Assembly (NCBI GenBank): GCA_002380675.1
Contig: DFWB01000224.1
Location: 1 to 36,971, forward strand
Direction: 5' to 3'
DNA length: 36,971 bases
From: Akkermansiaceae bacterium UBA4145
GTDB lineage: Bacteria > Verrucomicrobiota > Verrucomicrobiia > Verrucomicrobiales > Akkermansiaceae
Shown here: piece after piece, positions 32,786 to 36,971 of the stretch
Layout of the letters: the number at the start of each line of letters is the position of its first letter
Numbering within the stretch: the stretch's first letter is position 1
Notes under the pieces: model-generated
Seen by the model: only the letters and a program-made list of their open reading frames with translations
Database searches by the model: none
Told to the model about the DNA's origin: nothing
Position numbers and translations under genes: made by a program

Positions 32786-33439
32786 ATGACGAGAGCAGAG
32801 AGAGCAGAATTTATTCGCCGGCGCCTTGCCGAACTCTATCCGGAGACACCTGTTCCTCTGGACCACAGTGATGCTTTTACTCTCCTGATTGCAGTTCTGC
32901 TATCTGCACAGTGCACGGATGCGCGGGTAAACGAGGTTACCCCGGGGCTATTTGCCCTCGCGGATACGCCGGAGCTCATGCAGGAAGTCCCAGAAGAGGA
33001 AATTAAGATCGCAATCAGGTCTTGTGGTCTCGCTCCCCGGAAGGCCAAGGCGATTTCGGGCCTGTCGAGAATGCTCGTGGAGAATCATGGGGGAGAAGTG
33101 CCCAATTCCCTGGATGCCCTCGAAGCACTCCCGGGTGTTGGTCATAAAACGGCCTCGGTAGTCATCTCACAGGCTTTTGGGGTTCCCGCTTTCCCGGTAG
33201 ACACTCACATCCACCGACTTGCACAACGCTGGGGTTTGGCGAGTGGGAAAAACGTCGCGGACACAGAAAAGGCTCTCAAACAGCTGTTCCCGCGAGAAAG
33301 CTGGAACCAGCTGCACCTGCAAATCATCTTCTATGGGAGGGAGTTTTGTAGTGCTCGGGGATGTGACGGGCGGGTGTGCGAAATCTGCCGCGCTTTGTTC
33401 CCCAGGCGCCGCTCTCCCGTCAAAACTAAGAAGGCTTGA
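32786..33439 (+). CDS. nth: Endonuclease III (DNA glycosylase/AP lyase) with altered Fe-S cysteine spacing
   Basis: Excises oxidised pyrimidines and nicks AP sites in base-excision repair. The helix-hairpin-helix is LPGVGHKTASVV, with catalytic Lys121 and Asp139 (PVDTHIHRLAQRWGL), matching E. coli Lys120 and Asp138. At 217 residues the length is normal. The C-terminal cluster loop, canonically C-x6-C-x2-C-x5-C, reads Cys188-x4-Cys193-x4-Cys198-x2-Cys201 and then FPRRR, with no cysteine at the last canonical position. The cluster may be bound differently or be absent. The gene is 21 bp downstream of the 3D lipoprotein gene and likely shares its transcript. Confidence 0.94.
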   Translation: MTRAERAEFIRRRLAELYPETPVPLDHSDAFTLLIAVLLSAQCTDARVNEVTPGLFALADTPELMQEVPEEEIKIAIRSCGLAPRKAKAISGLSRMLVENHGGEVPNSLDALEALPGVGHKTASVVISQAFGVPAFPVDTHIHRLAQRWGLASGKNVADTEKALKQLFPRESWNQLHLQIIFYGREFCSARGCDGRVCEICRALFPRRRSPVKTKKA

Positions 33440-33475
33440 AGGCCGATGAACTATTCGATGCGGTAAAATAGGCTC

Positions 33476-33513
33476 GGGGAGTGGGCTTCCGCCGCCGTTG
33501 GGCTCTCCCCTTT
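33476..33513 (+). terminator. Probable terminator after nth
   Basis: GGGGAG (33476-33481) and CTCCCC (33505-33510) form a stem around a long GC-rich loop, followed by TTTAGGCCCTTTTG. It lies 37 bp past the nth stop. The tail is only moderately T-rich. Confidence 0.5.
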
Positions 33514-33555
33514 AGGCCCTTTTGCTCAAGGTTTAAACGGATATTCGTGCTTTGA

Positions 33556-33587
33556 GGCAGCAGACCCTCCCCTTATGGGGCAGCAGA
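33556..33587 (+). repeat. Direct repeat flanking a small hairpin upstream of exbB
   Basis: GGCAGCAGA occurs at 33556-33564 and 33579-33587, 23 bp apart start to start, with a CCCC-TTAT-GGGG hairpin between them and TTTTT following. It lies about 100 bp before the exbB start and could be an operator with two sites on one DNA face, or a weak attenuator. Confidence 0.3.
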
Positions 33588-33684
33588 TTTTTCAAAACCA
33601 GCCTTTACTCGCCCCCATCTCCTTGGAGAATCTCACGCCGCGCTACTTGCATCACAGACGCGCGTCAAGAACCCGGAATCAACC

Positions 33685-34473
33685 ATGATCTATAAAACCA
33701 AGAAAGGTCTCTTCAGCGCTTTTTCACTAGTGCTCACCACTCTCCTTGTCTCGGCTCCTGGCCTCATGGCGCAGGGGGAAGCGCCAACGGGTGATAAGAA
33801 TGCTCTCCAGAAGTGGGTTCTGGACGGGGGCTGGCCGATGGGGCTCATTGCTCTCGCTATTATCGCCCTGCTCGCCCTCAGTGTTTTCAACTTTATCAAC
33901 CTCACCAAGCCGAAGTTTTGTCCCGATGATCTCAAGGCTGCCCTGCTCGATCATATGATGAACTGCCGGGTTCGCTCCGCGATTGAGCTCGCGGCCTCCC
34001 ATCCGAGCTACCTTGGCCGCATGCTGGCTTACTCCTTGCCCAATATTGATGCCACCAAGCCAGAGGACCTTGGAAGAGACGGAGTAGAGGATGCGGTTGC
34101 AGACTTTACCATTAACGAAAGCCGGAAGAACATGGTCTGGATTAACTACATCGCGCTTATTGCTCAGGCAGCTCCCATGCTCGGTCTGTTTGGAACGGTG
34201 TATGGAATGGTCAACGCGTTCGGGGTTCTCAGTTCGACTGGTGCAGCTGAGCCCGCTCAGCTTGCGGGAGATATCCAGATTGCGCTTCTGACTACCTTCT
34301 GGGGACTGTTGACCGCCATCCCCTCCCTGATTTCCTACTTCTACTTCAAGAATAAGCTGAACAACTTGGTAGCGGAGGCTCATCACACCTCCGAGGAGTT
34401 GATCAATGCTTCTATTCAGACCGTTAATCAGGACGCGTATCTAGCCAAGATCCCGGAAGGAATCGCAGTCTAA
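33685..34473 (+). CDS. exbB: MotA/TolQ/ExbB proton-channel family protein
   Basis: The inner-membrane stator subunit that, with ExbD, uses the proton gradient to power outer-membrane transport or envelope constriction. The 262 residues start with a signal-like helix (10-29), which gives the longer ExbB form. TM1 is at 50-72, TM2 at 152-175 with the channel motif APMLGLFGTVYGM, and TM3 at 197-221. The cytoplasmic loop (75-150) is typical. Two exbD genes follow at 48 and 23 bp. TolQ cannot be excluded, but no tolA, tolB or pal is seen in the window. Confidence 0.9.
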   Translation: MIYKTKKGLFSAFSLVLTTLLVSAPGLMAQGEAPTGDKNALQKWVLDGGWPMGLIALAIIALLALSVFNFINLTKPKFCPDDLKAALLDHMMNCRVRSAIELAASHPSYLGRMLAYSLPNIDATKPEDLGRDGVEDAVADFTINESRKNMVWINYIALIAQAAPMLGLFGTVYGMVNAFGVLSSTGAAEPAQLAGDIQIALLTTFWGLLTAIPSLISYFYFKNKLNNLVAEAHHTSEELINASIQTVNQDAYLAKIPEGIAV

Positions 34474-34521
34474 GTAAGGGCGGCGCCGCTTCTGTTTTCG
34501 GCTTCTCAATCAGCATGACCT

Positions 34522-34992
34522 ATGGCTTCCAATAAACTGCGCGCTACCCAGCAAGAGCAGGAGGACGATACCCAGGTCGACATGTCGCCAATGATCGACA
34601 TGGTCTTCCTTCTGCTGATTTTCTTTATCGTCAATGCCACCCTTATCATCGTGGAGATGGATAAGCGTGTGAAGGTGCCTATTGCGCGCTACTCTGAGAA
34701 GCAGAACGATAAGATGGGCCGCATCGTGGTTAACGTCTATAGCGATGAATTTGCGGGTGAGGGCCGCTTTCGGATGGCAGATGGCAAAGAGGTTTTTGCG
34801 GACGACGAGGATCTGGTCGACTTTATCAAGAAAGAGAAGGAGAACTGGGACCTCAAGGGGCAGAAATCCAGACTTCATCTTCGCGCCGATGGTAAAGTGC
34901 ACTTTACCTATGTCCGTCGTGTCATTCGCGCAGCGGCGGCAGCAGGAGTCAACGAGGTCATCTTTGTGAGCCTCTGGTCCCGTAGTAGCTAG
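34522..34992 (+). CDS. exbD: ExbD/TolR family protein (first copy)
   Basis: A single-pass inner-membrane subunit that pairs with ExbB in the proton channel. The 156 residues show a short cytoplasmic N-terminus, a TM helix at 27-40 and the essential aspartate Asp26 in VDMSPMIDMVFLLLIFF. A periplasmic domain ends in the family strand VHFTYVRRVIRAAAAAGVNEVIF. It is spaced 48 bp from exbB and 23 bp from the second exbD, so the three form one transcription unit. Confidence 0.93.
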   Translation: MASNKLRATQQEQEDDTQVDMSPMIDMVFLLLIFFIVNATLIIVEMDKRVKVPIARYSEKQNDKMGRIVVNVYSDEFAGEGRFRMADGKEVFADDEDLVDFIKKEKENWDLKGQKSRLHLRADGKVHFTYVRRVIRAAAAAGVNEVIFVSLWSRSS

Positions 34993-35015
34993 CATAAGCA
35001 AGGAGAACTGATCCC

Positions 35016-35501
35016 ATGGCCAGACATCGTAGAGCTACCACCCTTGAGGAAGATAAGCCCGAGCTTAGTATTTCGCCGCTCATTGATATCTGTTTCCTTC
35101 TCCTGATTTACTTTCTGGTTACTACCACCATTAAGCAGAAGGAGAGGGACAATAGTATGGCGCTTCCCTCGGCTGCGCCTTCCGAGGCTCAGCCAGATAT
35201 CCAGCCTTTCTTCATCAAGGTCAGCAACGATGGCCATGTTTATGCCAACGTCGGGGCTGCCGAGGAGCTTCTCGATACTGAGGCGCAGGGCGCTGAACGG
35301 ATCCTCCCGGTGCTCGATCAGCGACTGGAAATCTACGCCGCCGCTGCAAAAGCAGGCAACAACAAGCCTCTCGTTCAGATTTATGTTGAGGGGGAGGCCG
35401 AGCAGCAAGTGGTCTCGGATGTCCTCAACCACCTCGCTAAGCACGATATTAGCACGGTCACCTTTACTGATCTCGTGGCTCAGGACGAGCAGCTCAAATA
35501 G
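35016..35501 (+). CDS. exbD: ExbD/TolR family protein (second copy)
   Basis: A paralogue of the preceding gene, distinct in sequence. The N-terminal SISPLIDICFLLLIYFLV carries the conserved Asp24 and the single TM helix. The periplasmic domain contains QIYVEGEAEQQVVSDVLNHLAKHDISTVTFTDL, the ExbD C-terminal fold. AGGAG at 35001-35005 is a good ribosome-binding site, 10 bases before the ATG. Two different ExbD subunits suggest a hetero-dimer inside the ExbB ring. Confidence 0.93.
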   Translation: MARHRRATTLEEDKPELSISPLIDICFLLLIYFLVTTTIKQKERDNSMALPSAAPSEAQPDIQPFFIKVSNDGHVYANVGAAEELLDTEAQGAERILPVLDQRLEIYAAAAKAGNNKPLVQIYVEGEAEQQVVSDVLNHLAKHDISTVTFTDLVAQDEQLK

Positions 35502-35521
35502 GGTATTACTGCTGCCCTCCA

Positions 35522-35536
35522 GCTACTACTAGTAGC
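35522..35536 (+). other. Short hairpin between the second exbD gene and the TPR gene
   Basis: GCTACT-ACT-AGTAGC is a 6-bp perfect stem followed by GATTTTG. It lies in the 154-bp gap after exbD. It may lower read-through into the TPR gene; it is weak as a full terminator. Confidence 0.35.
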
Positions 35537-35655
35537 GATTTTGTGCTGGAGGCCTCACTGAGGATCTAAGAAAATCTTCGCCCAAACGTTGGTGTTCTTG
35601 CCGGGCGACCCGGTTTCTGAGAAAAAATCTACCCAGACTACAAACCCCATTCGAC

Positions 35656-36971
35656 ATGATTCAATTCACAAAGAACCGGATCCTCTGTGGCCTTCTGGCC
35701 CTCTGCGCATCCTTATGTCTTCCTGAGAAATCACTTGCGCAGGGAGGAGTGGAAACGGCTTGGGCAAATTCGCTGACGGCAATGAAGGCGCAGGAGTGGG
35801 CGAAAGCGCACGCGATTCTGGCCAAGGCAGTTGCCCAGTATGATGGCAGAGCTAAAACCCTTTTTGGGCCCAGGTTTGGCTGGTTTTGGTACCACAAGGG
35901 ATACTGCGAACTCAAACTGGGGCAGTGGGAAGAGGCGATGGCCTCGTTCAAGGCCTGCTACACGAAATATCCGAATAAGAACGCTGGGGGAGCCGGATTG
36001 GATGCGGCGACTCAAGGCAGCTTCAATTTCTATCACAAGAAGGCGCTACTCAAATGGGGAGATGCTGCTATCGGAGCTCAGGATTGGGAAGTGGCCATCA
36101 AGATGTACAAAAAATTTCTGCAGGAGCGGGACCCGAAGAAGGACGCTTATCCGCGGGGAGCGTTCTACGTCAATATGTCCAAGGCTCACTTCAAACTCTT
36201 CCAGGTTCCGGGCGGCATAGAAAATCTCGAAATCGCTATTGATAACAAGGAGACCTTTCCCACTCCGGATGAGGGGATCATGGTAGGGTTTCAGGATCTC
36301 GTTGAGGCAGTCATCGAAAAGCAGAATGAGCAGGCACTGATGGACTTCCTTGGGAAACACCGTTCGGATATTCGCCTCGAGCCATTCAAGATGCACCGCT
36401 TTGCCCCGGTTTTGATGAAGCTTGCTGCAGATGCCCTTGCTGCGGAAATGGAACGGTCGGCCTTTGAGCTATATGCTCTGGTGCCGAGCACAAAGGCATC
36501 CATTGATGACATCAAGGCCCGCCTTGCTCAGGTTGGCACATTCGAAAATCCATTCCAAGACCCTCCTCGCAGCAACCGGCAGATCGAGAAGAAGGTGCTC
36601 GAAGCAGACCTTGAAGAGCTGAAGAAGCAATGGGCATCAGGGAATCCCTATGAGGTTTTTGCGACCGCTGCTACCGCATACATTCACGAGCAGTATGGCA
36701 ACGTACGTGGGGCTTTTGCCGCCTACGAGCAGCTTGAACTTTATCACAGCAAGGCAAAGAAGCGTGAAGAGAATCTCTATAATCTGGTCAGGACCTCCGC
36801 GATTATTGGGGAAGTTCTTGTAACCGAGAAGTATGGCAGCCTCTTCCTCAAAACCTTCCCCGATAGCAAGCATGTGGAGTCAGTCCGCAGCATGATGCTG
36901 ACCAGCCTCTTCATGGAGGGGGAATATGAGAAGTGCATCGAAGTTGCGACCGTGATGCTGCCCAAGCTGGC
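35656..36971 (+). CDS. Secreted TPR-repeat protein downstream of exbBDD (3' end cut by the window)
   Basis: The frame runs open from this ATG to the last base (438 codons) with no stop, so the gene continues beyond the window. Residues 1-30 form a signal peptide ending near SLAQG. Tetratricopeptide-like helix pairs follow: AWANSLTAMKAQEWAKAHAI, WYHKGYCELKLGQWEEAMAS, KWGDAAIGAQDWEVAIKMYK and later YEVFATAATAYIHEQYGNV. It is periplasmic by prediction. It lies 154 bp after exbD on the same strand. A TPR protein beside ExbB-ExbD-ExbD fits a role coupling the energised complex to envelope proteins, in the way CpoB/YbgF sits with Tol-Pal; that role is inference. Confidence 0.85.
   Translation, partial: MIQFTKNRILCGLLALCASLCLPEKSLAQGGVETAWANSLTAMKAQEWAKAHAILAKAVAQYDGRAKTLFGPRFGWFWYHKGYCELKLGQWEEAMASFKACYTKYPNKNAGGAGLDAATQGSFNFYHKKALLKWGDAAIGAQDWEVAIKMYKKFLQERDPKKDAYPRGAFYVNMSKAHFKLFQVPGGIENLEIAIDNKETFPTPDEGIMVGFQDLVEAVIEKQNEQALMDFLGKHRSDIRLEPFKMHRFAPVLMKLAADALAAEMERSAFELYALVPSTKASIDDIKARLAQVGTFENPFQDPPRSNRQIEKKVLEADLEELKKQWASGNPYEVFATAATAYIHEQYGNVRGAFAAYEQLELYHSKAKKREENLYNLVRTSAIIGEVLVTEKYGSLFLKTFPDSKHVESVRSMMLTSLFMEGEYEKCIEVATVMLPKL

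Noticed and set aside
1..36971. CRISPR array, insertion sequence, prophage, toxin-antitoxin or defence island
   Set aside because: No regularly spaced repeats, transposase or integrase motifs, att-like tRNA ends or known defence-gene motifs were seen anywhere in the window.

Overview
The window reads as an ordinary chromosomal stretch of a Gram-negative bacterium. It is moderately GC-rich and densely coded on both strands. The mix of features points to the Verrucomicrobiota (perhaps Opitutae): a PEP-CTERM secreted protein, an S1 sulfatase and several secreted esterases or hydrolases, an ExbB-ExbD-ExbD-TPR cluster, and several GTG starts with weak or absent Shine-Dalgarno sequences. The phylum call is inference from gene content; there is no rRNA or other marker tree here. 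I see no tRNA, rRNA, CRISPR array, insertion sequence, integrase or prophage gene.

Layout. 1-3.3 kb: the 3' part of a large FtsX-type ABC permease, then a secreted alpha/beta hydrolase. 3.36-8.2 kb (minus): a cytoplasmic parvulin-like PPIase, leuS and a serine beta-lactamase-family hydrolase. 8.2-8.63 kb: a gene-poor divergent region with a minus-strand terminator-like hairpin that has no gene in front of it. 8.6-13.8 kb: rdgB, an NlpC/P60 lipoprotein, a HAD phosphatase, a second esterase, an iduronate-sulfatase-like sulfatase and rpe. 13.9-18.8 kb: tadA, a lamin-tail-like PEP-CTERM protein, holA, a half-size TauE-like membrane protein, citrate synthase and tsaB. 18.9-23.5 kb (minus): purN, then a MoxR ATPase / DUF58 / transglutaminase (TgpA-like) cluster. 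23.9-28.5 kb (plus): an M29 aminopeptidase, a GHL10 family glycosidase-like protein, a small membrane protein and a zinc-ribbon single-pass membrane protein. 28.6-31.8 kb (minus): an M3 oligopeptidase and a family-4-like uracil-DNA glycosylase. 32.0-33.4 kb: a 3D-domain lipoprotein and endonuclease III. 33.7 kb to the end: ExbB, two ExbD proteins and a secreted TPR protein cut by the window edge.

How the genes relate. Most are housekeeping: translation and tRNA modification (leuS, tadA, tsaB), nucleotide sanitation and synthesis (rdgB, purN), replication (holA), central carbon metabolism (gltA, rpe) and base-excision repair (UDG, nth). Envelope functions are well represented (NlpC/P60, 3D lipoprotein, transglutaminase, Exb proteins, ABC permease). 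The sulfatase, esterases and GHL10 protein fit use of sulfated or acylated polysaccharide, but they are scattered and do not form a classical PUL.

Most unusual observations. The uracil-DNA glycosylase lacks the N-terminal CxxC half of its expected 4Fe-4S site, and the nearby endonuclease III has a rearranged C-terminal cysteine pattern. There are orphan hairpins and short ORFs in three intergenic regions, and an uncharacterised zinc-ribbon membrane protein next to a small membrane protein. I do not find a convincing wholly new multi-gene system.
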